This document shows, piece after piece, positions 45,161-55,284 of a stretch of 64,000 bases of DNA; position 1 is the first letter of the stretch; every line of letters begins with the position of its first letter. The stretch is from contig NC_064764.1 in the NCBI RefSeq assembly GCF_011397635.1, positions 42,274,955 to 42,338,954 of the forward strand, given 5' to 3'. A program made the position numbers and the translations under genes. The stretch comes from Epinephelus fuscoguttatus. Taxonomy: Eukaryota > Chordata > Actinopteri > Perciformes > Serranidae. Under the pieces are notes generated by a model, which was not told the DNA's origin, made no database searches, and worked only from the letters and a program-made list of their open reading frames with translations.

Positions 45161-48100
45161 ACGTTCAAATGACAATTATCAATCCAACATAATGTGAAAA
45201 TATAAATACCAGTCTGACTTTTTAAATTACACATCAGCGTTCCTTTTGTCCGCGATAACGATGTGACACAGAGACAAGTCTCACATCCTCACAACTGTCA
45301 CAACTCGGCTATAAGCTCGCCGACGTACCCCCACCTCATCACTGCGCTGACAGGGCCTATTATAGGTGACCAATGGAGGCGTCTGTGTGGAGAAACCAAG
45401 CTACAGTATTTGTCATCTTTCAAGGGAAACCGGTCTGTCAATCACGTCCTGTCAGAGCACAAAGGTGCAGCGATCACAACGGCATCCTGAATAATGAAGT
45501 CATTACCATACATGCAGGCAGCTGTAAATGACAGACTGGTCAATCTTGCCTTCAGGCAGGCTTTTTCCTCGGCGCCATTTATCCTGTAAAAAGCCCGTGT
45601 CTGCCCGTCTCAAAGGCATGAATGTCAGCTGCTAATAATTGCAGGTGGATGCCCAATAAAAATTTATCACGGAGATAAAAATGAAATGAATGCGTGGCAG
45701 TGGCTTGAGAAAGGATGGCACTTTTATGTCTTTACCTAGCGGAGGACGAGAATAGAAGCCAATATAAAGTCGTTATGGGCGAAAGCTTCATATTTTAATT
45801 GAAAATGTCAAAACAAGAGAAAACAATGTGAGAATATAAATGAGCATCCTGGAAAAAAACACTAAAAGAATATTTCAATTTGTATTATTTTCCATTTACT
45901 GTTTAATTTGCTGATAAGTTGAAGCTATGCAACGACATTAGAAGGTAACAGCATGAATTATGTTTTTTAAATTAAACTTTAAACAGCCAGGTCTGAAATA
46001 TGTTTATTATCATCTTAAAGGGAAGTTGGCGTTAAGTTTCTTGACTTTGACTCTGAGTGATGTCATACTTCTGGATCATGTATTAATCTGAGTCATACAT
46101 GATGTATACACTCCCAGTTACGTGGTTTGTGTGACTGTGAAATGACTGACATAATGGCAACATATCTGAACGTGGGTGGTGCTCATCCAGCCTGCGGGGC
46201 TGAAAACTGAAGCAGACGTGGAAGTGACAAAAACTGCAGTCCCTCCGAGAAATCAGACTTTCAGTTTTTCCAAGTACATTCTGCTTTCATGGTTTTAACC
46301 CTGTTTTTCTCCAGCTAAAATGAGCAACATCACAGTAACACACAGCTGTAAATACACCATGTTAACCAAGCTAGCAGCTAGCGTCAGGGTTAGCCAAACG
46401 TCAAGGTATCAAAACAGGAGTCCATGGCTGCACCTATTATTTTATACAGTTTATGGTGAACACCCAGGTTTTTTTGTTGACGTTATTGACGCCACCATAA
46501 AACTCTGATTGGCCTACAACATACATTTCAATGGGCTACATTACACGGTATAATTATATACTGTATCTGTGTGTCAGTTCAGGGCTGCAGCATTTAAAGA
46601 CTGATGGCGTCACATCGGCGCGACCAGGGCCGTCCCATTTCAAAATCTCCTTCAAATGCTGCTGAGCAATGCAGCCTTCTTTCCCAGGATTTGGAGGATG
46701 CAAAGATGAATCCTTCATGGCCCAGCCTATCCCAAGATGCATTGCGTGCCAATAATGATTATATACTTAGTTAACTATCAGCTGTTAACTAGCTAACGGT
46801 TAACTGTTGTTAACATTACTATCAGCTAAAAGTACACAGCTTAAACAATCTTTGGGTCCATGATTTAGGGCTAACTAACTTACTAGCTTACTCCATCTTT
46901 TGTCAAGCGCAGCTGGTTGCTAGGTTACAGGAACACCAAAGGGTCAGAGTGAGAACAACCGGTGATGCAACCAGGAAATCCTGCACAGACCAGACTGTCC
47001 CATTTCAGGGAGTTTTCAGTTTGTCTGATGCGGTCTTCAAAGAACGGAGGTGACGTCAACCGCGAAGGCCGCGTCCTTCAAAGGCTGCAGCCCCTGAACT
47101 GAGACACAGCTTGTATTGAATATAGAGAGAGACACGTGCAGTAACAGCTGGCGTTAACGGGACAGTTCTCTCACCTGTAGAGCTGTTTATCAGTCGAGAT
47201 AGTTTTGATGTGAGCTGCACAATCTAGACTGACTACTTTGATTTGAGGGTGAACTGTCACTTTAAGTTGTCAAACTTTCTTCACCACAGGCCCAAAATTT
47301 CAGGAGCTTTCATCTTGTGACAGAATCACTTAAAACACAATTCAATAACTGGTCGGTCAGAAAAAACTGTTGGCTCGACCTGAATCCATCTCTTGCTAAT
47401 TAACACCTCTCATGCAGACCTGCTGCAATGTTTCCATAATTAAACTAGCGATGAAATGCTGTGTGCTTTTCAAAAAGCCTTCTGGTTGCTGTGATTCACT
47501 CAGACATCTGAGGTGGTAATTAACCATCACCGATCTCCCATTGTTCAAACATGTCTGTGAAATGTTATTTCAGGAACCGTTATAAAAGTGACCTGACATT
47601 TTAACGTTAATTTAATGTTCGCAGCAGGCTGATTACCTCAAACATGGAAGGCTGGTCTTGAAATAACATGGCGATGTATTTGTAGTCAGCGTAGGCCCAG
47701 TACTGTGAGCGGGGGTATTTAAAGAAAGGTCCTACGTCTGCCTCGGGCTGGTCCTGAGTCCAGCTGAGAAACTGCTGCAGTCTGGCCTCCACGTAGGAGC
47801 ACTGGGTCTCAAACAAAGGTGCTGAGAGAATAAAAGAAAAGTACAAGGCACAGAGTAATCACTGGAAAATTATGATAAAGTTTCTGTAAAACAATTTCTA
47901 TGCTAAAAAGAAACCCAATTCATAAAGCAGGATCCGTGCTCGATGCATCATCACGGAGGCATGGCATTTTATTTTACACACTTTTATGAGAAAAATAAAT
48001 CACAGTTGTAGCGATTTACTCGAGCGTTTGTTTTAGTAAACAAAGTGTGTCTATGGCTGAATGATGGCATTTAGAAGCGGTCGTGAGCGATGCCCTCCTG

Positions 48101-50292
48101 TCGGCTGTTGCAACTGGAAAAGATGATTTAGAAATCTAATTAGCGAGCTTTTATCAGAGGATGTGCTCTCTGTGATTCATCACAGAGGAGTCACTGCTGC
48201 AGCCGTGTTAGAGCCACACAGACGCCAAAACACACCAGATGCTCAAAGACAAAAACCCGATGTGTGTGTTTTTTCTTCTGCTTATGTGGCAGTTTAAATC
48301 AGATCATTAAACAGCCTCTGATCCTTCATTAGGTCGCGCTAACTGCAGTCTAATCTGTAAATGATCACGTGTCAGAGGATGAACTGCACACGCCTGCAGG
48401 CATTCATAAGGTACTGACTAAATATTAGGTGAAAGTCGATAACTACCACATGTGCATTAATGTGATCGAAAACAGAAAAGCTAATAAAAATACCACACTG
48501 AAATTGATAAATGATCAATTTAGGAAATGCAGGAACTTTTGAATGGAAAAGAAAATGGCTGCTGTTGCCAATAGCAGAGTGCTTTCTTTGGCAGGAGCGA
48601 TTTGGATTAATGTCTCAGAGTGGAGTGGAAAGTTTGTTTAAGGAACTACAGCGAGTCCTCAATCATGTTTGTTTGGAGAAATGTTTCATGTACTAATGTA
48701 TCAGAAAGTTAACCCTAACCCTGCTCAACCGCTTGATAGAGAACATTTTCAGTCACTATATCTTAATGAAAAACGAAGCCCCGACATAAAAAGCTGTTTG
48801 GAAAAACCTCATTTGAACTCTGTTTTTAGTCTCACTGTAGCCTGTAGCTCTGACTGCCTCTCTGTGCACCACGACACTTGGATCACTACGGACGAGCAGT
48901 ATGGAGATATTTTGTGGTTTCAGTGATGTGTTTTTGGACGTCTGAATCTGGGGCGCCGTCAGCCTCCATTAGGTGGAGTTGTGTTGCTACCTCCTCTCCC
49001 CTTGGATCTCTGCAAGTGATGTGAGGACTCTAAAACTTCACCTGAGCCTCCCTCGGCATATGGGTGAGTAGATAATGGCTGAATTTTCATTTTTGGGTGC
49101 ACTATCCCTTTAAGACATTTTCATGTTTTTTTTTTTTTTTTCATGGCCAACATGACATTAAATACACCAGTAAATACTACATTCATTAATTTTTAAGGCT
49201 TTAATATGTCTTTAAAAGGCACTTTGGTCCCTCACCACACAACGTTGTGTCAAGTAGCTAAATGAGACTTCAGCACGTCATCACGGTGAACCGTTCAAAC
49301 GTGGCTTTACAGCCTTGTTATGGTTTAGTTTGTTTACAGTCCAACATTAGCCTACGACCTTATTTATTGCAAATCCATTGGAAAAATCCCGCTGACTTTT
49401 TGTCAAGGAATTTAGGGTGATATGAACTTCCAGGCTGTCCTACAAATAAATGTCAACCTGCACCACGGAGTTTCTTGGTGGGTAACCTGAATTGGATCTC
49501 ATTGGTCGTGATGGGTGACAATAAACATGTAGATATTTCTGATCTGCTTGCTAGTGTCCAGTGTGTATCAGGTCGGCCTATTGAACTCCCAAATGCTAAT
49601 TAAATCCCCAACTTTTGCCACCAGCTGTCATCATAGGGTACTGCTGCCAGCCAAGGCCAATGCTGCATTCATGTGCACCTCAGATTATAGTTCTTCCGAC
49701 TTCGGTGTGATCATGAGCTTTAAGTTGTAATGTGGAAACAACATGAACACTACGAAGACGATGTGTTGTATAACATTGCTCAGAGTGTTTAAACATGTCG
49801 ATAAGGAGGAGCAAAGGAAATGGACCAGGTGAGCCATGAAAGATGTTCTTGTTGAGATTATTCCCACACCACCTGAATGCAGCACAAGGCTGTGGAGGTT
49901 AATGGGGCGTCGGGTACTTGCCCCTCAAAGAAGGACAGATTGTTGGTCAGTGACATTTCTGTAACACTGTATGGAGCTTACATAGCCACCTACATACAAG
50001 TGGGACAGTTTTGTGGGGTGGGCAGCTCTACCTGTCTATGTGCATGCACTATAACAGAGTGTCACTGAGAAACTGACTCATCTGTCTGAACTCATCTGTT
50101 CTTACTGTTTGTCTCCTCTTTCCTCCCGAGTCTGAATCTGATGAGTTTGTCACCCAGACAGTCGGACAGGTGCTCTGCAGTCCAGCGGAGAACAGGCCAG
50201 CCACCGGTCATGTTCATAAAGACTGCAGGCTGCTGCAGATGATGCAGGATCCTCTGGGTCTCCTCTGGGCTGAAGGCTTTCATGGTAGCCAT
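30918..50292 (-). CDS. hspbap1: HSPB1-associated protein 1, JmjC-domain protein (7 coding exons, complete)
   Basis: Coding exons in order of translation: 50292-50106, 47821-47637, 45078-44942, 41656-41485, 35944-35861, 35436-35335, 31499-30918 (187, 185, 137, 172, 84, 102, 582 nt), all GT-AG and in phase. They give 482 aa against 488 in human. The protein is a cupin/JmjC fold of the FIH-like group. The T-P-C-H-L-D segment supplies H155 and D157, W-W-H supplies H237 as third metal ligand, and G-R-K-R-W has K171 where FIH uses Lys to bind 2-oxoglutarate. The last exon has the P-F-G-P-N-L-I-P-V and D-D-L-L-D-C-L-V stretches shared with mammals. Mammalian HSPBAP1 binds Hsp27; no enzymatic activity is established. 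First ATG at 50292 is used, with another at 50283. Stop TAG 30918-30920. Confidence 0.95.
32400..33225. other. hspbap1 last intron, part, nothing certain
   Basis: A short TTGGCCACTTTATTAGGTAC-like stretch (32434-32455) recurs near 62465, as in a known fish repeat end. An end reading ACTGCATCCCTAG near 32101 resembles a hAT MITE terminus. Otherwise nothing recognised. Confidence 0.35.
33291..33759. mobile_element. MITE in the last hspbap1 intron
   Basis: Ends AGAGGCCGTTTACATG and the inverse of AGAGCCCGTTTACACG are inverted (14 of 16). Inside is a 10-bp tandem repeat of TCTCCGTTTA (33534-33590). No coding content. Confidence 0.7.
34021..34150 (+). other. Candidate signal-peptide exon (unidentified), antisense in hspbap1 intron
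   Basis: From ATG 34021 the frame reads M-R-V-H-R-L-V-G followed by a run of 12 leucines from a (CTC)n repeat, then S-E-A-L-S-V-S-G-G-S and a short polar stretch up to GATG, followed by GTCAGT. That is the layout of a secretory signal peptide and cleavage region with a donor-like site. The leucine run is simply the microsatellite, so chance is a real possibility. No downstream exon was recognised. Confidence 0.2.
34200..35330. other. hspbap1 last intron, remainder
   Basis: No repeat or RNA clearly recognised. The text around 34330-34900 (long T- and A-runs, CCACCTCT repeats) looks like an old unclassified repeat. The 35200-35330 part leads to the donor of the next exon upstream on the minus strand. 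Confidence 0.35.
36718..37305 (+). repeat. Degenerate TTGT/GTCTCTTT tandem array, hspbap1 intron
   Basis: About 590 bp of imperfect 20-42 bp units of the form TCTCTTTGTAGTTGTTTTG and TCTCTGTGGTCATTTTG. Overlapping ORFs of 116 aa (minus) and 180 aa (plus) are products of the repeat. Confidence 0.85.
37725..37885 (+). repeat. Interspersed repeat fragment
   Basis: Same family as 8700-9040: a GCCTC start, CATCTGTCTGTTCGTCTGTC, CTCGAGAACG and TTGGCACAAATG. Confidence 0.45.
38370..38640. other. Possible conserved noncoding element, hspbap1 intron
   Basis: Non-repetitive text including CTAGGTGACAGCTGGCG, GGAGCGTATTTAGTGCACCG and GATGGCTAATTGCTTTGTCA. Homeodomain-like and E-box-like motifs are visible. 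Judged by texture only. Confidence 0.3.
39585..40230. mobile_element. Probable MITE, hspbap1 intron
   Basis: Left text CTTAAGGTGGATTTATACAT with TATGCAGAGCCTACGCC, and right text CAGCGTAGGGTACGGTGTCG with GATGCAGAAGT, form weak inverted ends of a common fish MITE. Boundaries are approximate. Confidence 0.35.
40258..40734. mobile_element. hAT MITE with 8-bp target duplication
   Basis: A 477-bp element with ends TAGAGATGTACAGATACC and the inverse of TAGAGTTGTACCGATACC. TGCCTTAT (40250-40257) and TGCGTTAT (40735-40742) flank it, seven of eight bases matching, the 8-bp duplication expected of hAT. Subterminal CCGATACCG repeats occur at the left, GGTATCGGTATCGG at the right. No coding content. 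Confidence 0.85.
42370..42960. other. hspbap1 intron stretch, possible conserved DNA
   Basis: No repeats or genes seen. High-complexity text such as TGCGGGCCAATTACAAGGAG and GGTGGAACAGTGAGATAAGA. The adjacent 41700-42370 is also without recognisable features. Confidence 0.25.
43608..44061. mobile_element. TTAA-flanked MITE in hspbap1 intron
   Basis: TTAA at 43608-43611 and 44058-44061 enclose AGCTCCAGTG and CACTGGACCT, inverted at 9 of 10 bases. Internal GTTTCTACAGTAGCCCAGAA recurs inverted near 2415-2435 in slc15a2 intron 1, so a fragment of the same family is there. TTAA duplication suggests piggyBac-type mobilisation. Confidence 0.75.
44942..45078 (-). CDS. hspbap1: hspbap1 exon with the HxD metal-binding motif
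   Basis: This 137-nt exon encodes residues 125-169 (plus part of 170), including S-T-L-W-I-G, then T-P-C-H-L-D-S-Y-G. It supplies two of the three iron ligands expected in a JmjC protein. Its acceptor is preceded on the minus strand by about 36 TG units. Skipping would break the frame. Confidence 0.93.
45079..45159 (-). promoter_or_regulatory. hspbap1: TG-repeat 3' splice site of the hspbap1 HxD exon
   Basis: On the minus strand a (TG)n run of about 73 bases (45159-45087) ends with CTTTACAG directly before the exon at 45078. It is the longest of three such TG-repeat acceptors in this window. Length variation is expected between individuals. Confidence 0.6.
45480..45790. other. Possible conserved noncoding element, hspbap1 intron
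   Basis: Non-repetitive stretch with TCATTACCATACATGCAGGC, GCTAATAATTGCAGGTGG, ATGCCCAATAAAAATTTATC and CGGAGATAAAAATGAAATGA. The pile-up of homeodomain- and E-box-like words is typical of developmental enhancers. Inference from texture only. Confidence 0.35.
46568..47109. mobile_element. MITE with CAGTTCAGGG ends, hspbap1 intron
   Basis: Left CTGTGTGTCAGTTCAGGG with CTGCAGCATTTAAAG and right CTTCAAAGGCTGCAGCCCCT then GAACTGAGACACAG are inverted copies, with a one-base difference in the G-run. Element about 540 bp, noncoding; probably hAT. Confidence 0.7.
47370..47575. other. Possible conserved noncoding element beside an hspbap1 exon
   Basis: Non-repetitive DNA with CATAATTAAACTAGCGATG, CAAAAAGCCTTCTGGTTGC and GGTGGTAATTAACCATCACC. 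It lies about 60 bp from the donor of the 47637-47821 exon. Texture only. Confidence 0.35.
48040..48420. other. Possible conserved noncoding element, hspbap1 intron
   Basis: Contains a palindromic homeodomain site CTAATTAG (48136-48143), AAGATGATTTAGAAATC and GTGATTCATCACAGAGGAG. No repeats or ORFs. Texture only. Confidence 0.35.
48777..49113. mobile_element. Deleted copy of the TTAA foldback MITE
   Basis: Matches the inner left arm (from GAAGCCCCGACATAAAAAGC) and then most of the right arm of the element at 17905-18638. The middle and the outer left arm are missing. Its right end reads GTGCACTATCCCT followed by TTAA (49110-49113). Confidence 0.85.
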
Positions 50293-51167
50293 GTTCTGTA
50301 GTACACACTGACAGTGGGATACAACACTGAGGATGTAGATACAGATTAGCTGATAATCAGCTGGTGTTTAAGTTGTTTAGTCACCAGTCACTCACAGTGT
50401 CACATATGTCTTATCTTCTGTAGGATAAAAGTGAACAAGACTGTGTATATTTTTACACCTCTACAGTGGGCTTGTTCCTCCCTCTGTGCTCCATCATTTC
50501 ATGAACAACATTATAAAAACACAATTATCAATTATCCATATCAATCAGGAACCTGGGGGACATTTAAGGACAAGAGGAAACCAGAGCTTCCTTATTTTGT
50601 AGCATGCATGTACCACACAGCATGACACTACATGTTACGTTAATGTGAAGTCTCAACATCTGTCACAATGCATCACATTATTAACACACGTTTTGGACGA
50701 TCATGTCTGTACATTACACTGTGAACCTTTGCACACATTCCTTAGAAAATATTACTGCACAAAACTGTTCAGCTCTTCATTTTTAAACAGATATTTTGTC
50801 CACGTTTCAGCAATGTTTTTACATATTGATGTTGTCATTTATTTTATTTACGCTTCTTGACTGTTTGTTTGCAGTACTCACTTTTAACTTTAATTTTATC
50901 AACTATTATTATTTCCACTACTTCTAATCTCTCAGCAGCTGTTCTGCCTGAGGTCCACACCAAACATAGTGCTCTATACAAAAAAAACACCACCACAACA
51001 ACAACAACATACAAAACACAATACAACACCACACAGGACCTAGCTAAACGAAGGTCTTCTATGGAGATATAAAATGAAAGATATCAATTACTGAGTTGTA
51101 GTTACTGAGCAGACCATGACTAATTATGAATCAAAATAGCTCCTACAAAAATTATCATGATATTTCT
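50293..51167. other. hspbap1 intron 1, proximal part
   Basis: No gene. Acceptor candidates for the first coding exon on the minus strand are CACTGTCAG and GTACTACAG, within 25 bases upstream of the ATG. A (CAACAA)-like run lies at about 50988-51010. Further, 52203-52900 shows only A/T-rich unique DNA. Confidence 0.4.
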
Positions 51168-52202
51168 AAATAGCAACCGATTGAAATGTCAAACTTTGAA
51201 TGGGCATATCTCATGCCCCGTATGTCATAGAGACATGAAACTTTGCACAGAGATGCCTCTCCTCATGAGGAACACATTTGCCTCAAGAACCCATAACTTC
51301 CGCTTATATAGATTTTCCACCATTTTGAATTTTTTGAAAAACACTTCAAATGGATCTCTTCCTAGGAAGTTTGAGCCATCTGCATGAAACTGGGTGAACA
51401 TAATCTAGGGAGCAATATCTAAAGTTCCCTCTTGGCAAAAGTTGGAAAACTTCCTAAAACTGAGCTTCTATAAGGCAATGAATATTGCGGAGGGCGTGGC
51501 TCATCACATAAAGGTGTAGAACATCTCAAGGGTTTGACCCATCACCACGCAACTTTGTAGGCATATGACCACACATAATCTGAGGGGACCCCTCCATTAT
51601 TGAGTCCATCAAACAAAATGGGGGCGCTAGAGAGCTCATTTCTTATCTAGGCCTAACCGCCATATGGATTTTTACTAAACTTGGTAGATATGTAGAACAG
51701 GACGCCTCAAGGTGACTGGAGAAATTTAACTCTAATTGGCAACTGGGTGGCGCTATAACAACAGAAAAATGCTTCAAAATGGCTCAAATGCGACCGATCG
51801 CTGTGGCTCCCCCTGTGGACCAATGCTGGTGTTGTTTCTAATGTTTGGTATGACTAAGTCATGGTATGGTATGCTGCTGCAACAAGGGCTAGCTGCACCT
51901 TTCCCATGTGAACTACCAGTGCGCCTGACTTTTAAGTCAATACAACATATAGACACTTTAACTATCTGCCTTTCAACGTGCTGCCTCAACTACTAATGTA
52001 CAGTTTTAGCCCACTAACTATCCCACTATTGGCAATGGTACTACTGTACTTTCAATAAAGCAATCGTACTATCAAACTCACAAACACTCTGTCTGAATAC
52101 ATTGCTCTTCTTAATGGGTTCAGTTGACTATTTAATCTGCGATTTCCTATGACCTGTATCCCAAACACACACCATGTGAAACTGTACGTGGGTATGGACT
52201 AG
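51168..52202 (+). mobile_element. Unclassified interspersed element, copy A
   Basis: Near-identical to the reverse complement of 60083-60665. It holds an inner segment of about 470 bp (51484-51953) missing from the other copy. The shared right part includes CTTTCAATAAAGCAATCGTA, a poly(A)-signal-like run near the end that could suggest an LTR or retroposed origin. No coding capacity. Located in hspbap1 intron 1. Confidence 0.75.
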
Positions 52203-52959
52203 TTTCCATTACAGCATCATCATCGATGTAGTAACACACACTGACATTAGATGATAAAACATACAATAAACTATTAATACCCAGTGTAGTGTTTATGACA
52301 TAAGATCCTCCAGATTGTATATTACACTTTATAAAATCATTTAGTTATTAGCTATATGTCATTAGATGAGGAGTGCTGTTTTTTAAAATATCTTATATAC
52401 CACATTGTACTTTATCACACTATACTATGTTATACTGTCTTATCACTTCATTTGTTATATTTAATTTTCATTTTGGTACATTATTATAGTGGACACTACC
52501 TGTCAGTACAGTATTTATTATCCTGGTGTATGTTGTTTACGTGATACTTGACCTGCTGACACCATCCACACTCACTTTGTCCTGACATGCTCTTGTACAA
52601 CTCATATTTTTACCTCTACTCTTATATTAGCTGTAGCTCTGATTTTAGTTGTTCATGTTTCTTTCCCCTCTCTTATTTCTGTCTTTCCACAAAAGGGTTA
52701 TCTTGTAACATTACGTAGTTTTGAGCGAGGACCTCTGCTTATTATCAAACATTCAGAAAGAACAAAGTAAACTTCTGTTCCTACAGAGTCTTTTCAGTGT
52801 CAGAGAATCAGGACTGATAACTGTATGTGTCCCAGCGATGCTGTTAGCTTGACTCCGTCTATGAGGGCTGTGTTAGCTAGTGACCAGCTAGTGTCCCAGG
52901 AAGGCTAATGTTTGCTAGCTTCGCGGAAAGTCAAAAGTCTTTTGACAAAAACAACTCAC

Positions 52960-53065
52960 CTTTCACTACACGTGCAGCTGAGCTCCAGGCGGAAGTAAAC
53001 AAACCTCACATGACTTTTCCGCCTTCTTTATTCAACTGCAACGCCTCACTGTGAATCTCCGCCAT
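52960..53065 (-). other. hspbap1: Probable noncoding first exon of hspbap1
   Basis: On the minus strand the sequence after the CpG-rich core ends in GTGAAAG followed by GTGAGT, a strong donor at 52959-52958. No in-frame link to the coding ATG at 50292 is needed. It contains a 19-codon upstream ORF (ATG 53065-53063, TGA 53008-53006) whose ATG lies in CAAAATGGCGGA. The transcription start is upstream of 53065 but cannot be set. Confidence 0.6.
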
Positions 53066-53303
53066 TTTGGCTCCGCGCCGGCCGCAACAGCTCCACTGAA
53101 GCGAACGCAACGGGCGAGCCAAGATGGCGGCTCAGTAGCTATAGTTTCCACTACCGCTAACTGTTTCCGTTCAGACATGCGCAGTAAAGTTAGGTGACAG
53201 AAACAGAGACTGTCGGCTGTTTTTGTTTGTGTGGTCGACACGGAGGCGTCCATTTTCCGTTAGAACCGGATCTTTTACTAGGACCGACCGACAGACAGCT
53301 GGT
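52961..53303. promoter_or_regulatory. Head-to-head (bidirectional) promoter of hspbap1 and slc49a4
   Basis: GC- and CpG-rich DNA between the donor of the hspbap1 first exon and the slc49a4 start. Visible motifs are YY1-type CCGCCATTTTGG (53059-53070, minus orientation) and AAGATGGCGGC (53121-53131, plus orientation), NRF1-like ATGCGCAGT (about 53176-53184) and ETS-like GCGGAAGT (about 52989-52996). No TATA box is seen. This is the layout of a housekeeping bidirectional promoter. Factor binding is inferred from motifs. Confidence 0.7.
53124..53138 (+). other. TISU-like uORF upstream of slc49a4
   Basis: CAAGATGGCGGC fits the TISU consensus SAASATGGCGGC exactly. Its ATG opens a four-residue frame (M-A-A-Q) ending in TAG at 53136-53138, about 165 bp before the slc49a4 start. 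Whether it is transcribed depends on the start site. Confidence 0.5.
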
Positions 53304-53598
53304 ATGGGTGCCGGCTCGAGCACCGAGGCCGAGAGGGAGCCGCTCCTCGTCCCGCCTCACGCGGAGCCCAGCAGCCCGCCAGTAAACAGCAGGGTGTACG
53401 GGAGAAGATGGCTGGTTCTGACCCTGTTCTCCCTGCTGGGACTCATGCAGGGGATGGTGTGGAACTTCTGGGGCCCCATCCAGAACTCGGCCGTCCACGC
53501 ATTCGGCTTCACCAAGTCGGACATCGCGGTTCTGGTGCTGTGGGGCCCGGTGGGCTTCGTGCCGTGGCTGCTGTTCATGTGGTTAATGGATAAGAAAG
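53304..53598 (+). CDS. slc49a4: Lysosomal MFS transporter SLC49A4/DIRC2, first coding exon (partial gene)
   Basis: Exon 1 encodes residues 1-98 plus one base, then the donor GTGAGC. It starts M-G-A-G-S-S and holds E-R-E-P-L-L (10-15), the acidic dileucine signal that sends mammalian DIRC2 to lysosomes. [10 protein letters not shown] leads into TM1, with [11 protein letters not shown] and L-V-L-W-G-P-V-G-F following, all shared with human SLC49A4. The human protein is a 12-TM transporter of the SLC49 family, reported to carry pyridoxine out of lysosomes. The ATG at 53304 is preferred over an upstream TTG-initiated extension in the same frame. No later exon was found, so intron 1 exceeds 10 kb. 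Confidence 0.93.
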
Positions 53599-54596
53599 GT
53601 GAGCTCTTCTTCTTTGGTACACTGTGTCCTATCTGACGTTATGATGCTTGTGTCACCCGCTGCTCTCCTCAGAGACACTGTCGGCCTCTGTCAGGTCTCA
53701 AACACACGGTACATCGACATGTGATGGCTGAAGATCTCACAGAGAAGTGTTGTCTCTTATCACATCAGTCATGTCCGGTGTCACTCAGTGTTGTGTTGTC
53801 TCAGCCTGAGCAGAGATATTTAATCACAGCACAAGATGTGGGCCCTGTTCATGTCACCTTAATGTGTTTGAACAGCTGGTGTCAAACATGGTGACCTCAG
53901 GAAGGCTCACACACTTGAACAGTGTCATCAGTGATGGAATGTAGGTCAACGTTAACTGAGGCAGCTCTCTGTCTTACAGACTTAAAGATATCTAATAAGA
54001 TATGATGTGATTGGCTCCAAATGAAACTACCCTACAGTGTGTTTAAGTGCAACTGAAATAATCTGTCTAAATAATTAATGAATAGATTTGCAGAAGATTG
54101 ACTGGCAGCTGCTTTGATAAATGTTAAAGTCATATTTTATGGAAAACACAGTGGCACCGTCCCAACTTCACAAACGTGATCATTTGTTGCTTTTGATTTT
54201 TTAATTATTTGAATATTTGTCATGTGTGTGTAGTAATTTTGAATCTTGTTTAATTAGTTGGACAAAAACAAGCTGAGCCTTTAAAGGTCCTGTTTGAAAC
54301 ATTTATGGGGTTTAATGACATCTAGTGGTGAGGACTGCAAATTGCAACCAGCTGAAACTTCCCCTAATTAGAAGTGACCTTTCACTAAGTCCCGCCCACA
54401 GATGCAGACTGACCATCATAGCGTAGCATCACGCGCTCAGACCAGCGTCCGACAACAACACGGCTGTGCTCCATTGACTCTGATGCAGTTGTTTCATATT
54501 TCATACATTTCCAGGCAGGTTTGGAGATTTGGAGCTAAATGTTGTGCCTGGGATACGTCATGTAATAATGATACTCGTTACCTGGAGAGGTTGGAA

Positions 54597-55049
54597 TAGA
54601 GATGCACCAATCCAGCTTTTTCAGTTTCAATACCGATCCCGATGCTGTGGCTTTGAGTATCAGCCGATACCTGATACCGATCCAGTACCATGGTCAACCT
54701 AAAAGCTATATACATTTACATGTAGAACAGAAAAGACTAGAGGCATCAGGCATTGATGACTACATAGTTCTTTACTAAGGTAAAATGAAACAAGATAAAA
54801 CAGATTAATGCAATGACGAACTATTTATTTTTAACAAAAATAAACAATAGTGCAGCAGCAGCTGAAATAGTGTGAAATACCTCCACACAACAGATTCTCT
54901 CCTTCGCTTCATGACGTAGCTCATGTCACAATAGATTTAAAGGGATAGGATTGCCTCAGGTATAAATTACATTTTCCGATACCCAATCCATCTATTTTGA
55001 TGATATCAAGGCCGATATTCGATCCAGGTATCGGATCAGTGCATCCCTA
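54597..55049. mobile_element. hAT-like MITE, slc49a4 intron 1
   Basis: A 453-bp element with ends TAGAGATGCACCAATCC and the inverse of TAGGGATGCACTGATCC. Flanks GGTTGGAA (54589-54596) and GGTTGATA (55050-55057) match at 6 of 8. Inner CCGATACC repeats resemble the 40258-40734 element. Confidence 0.75.
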
Positions 55050-55284
55050 GGTTGATAAAAGATAATCGTTTCTTCCCTCGTTCTGAAACCCAAATCAAAC
55101 CCTGAAAAGTGTAGGGTTAGCTAACGTTAGCTAGAAGATACTGAAGATAAACCCTACTGAATGTATACACATGCTGCTTTTTAATGATTAAAACACCGAG
55201 TAAATATCGACCTGCTGCACAGGTACCAGTGAAGGGAAGCAGAGGAACTTTGCTGATGTTGAACCAGCTGTATGTCATCACAGT

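Noticed and set aside
51736..51996. 86-aa ORF in the unclassified repeat
   Set aside because: Missing from the other copy and with no family features.
53223..53303. N-terminal extension of slc49a4 from an upstream TTG
   Set aside because: Not an ATG; the M-G-A-G-S start aligns with the known M-G-S start of SLC49A4.
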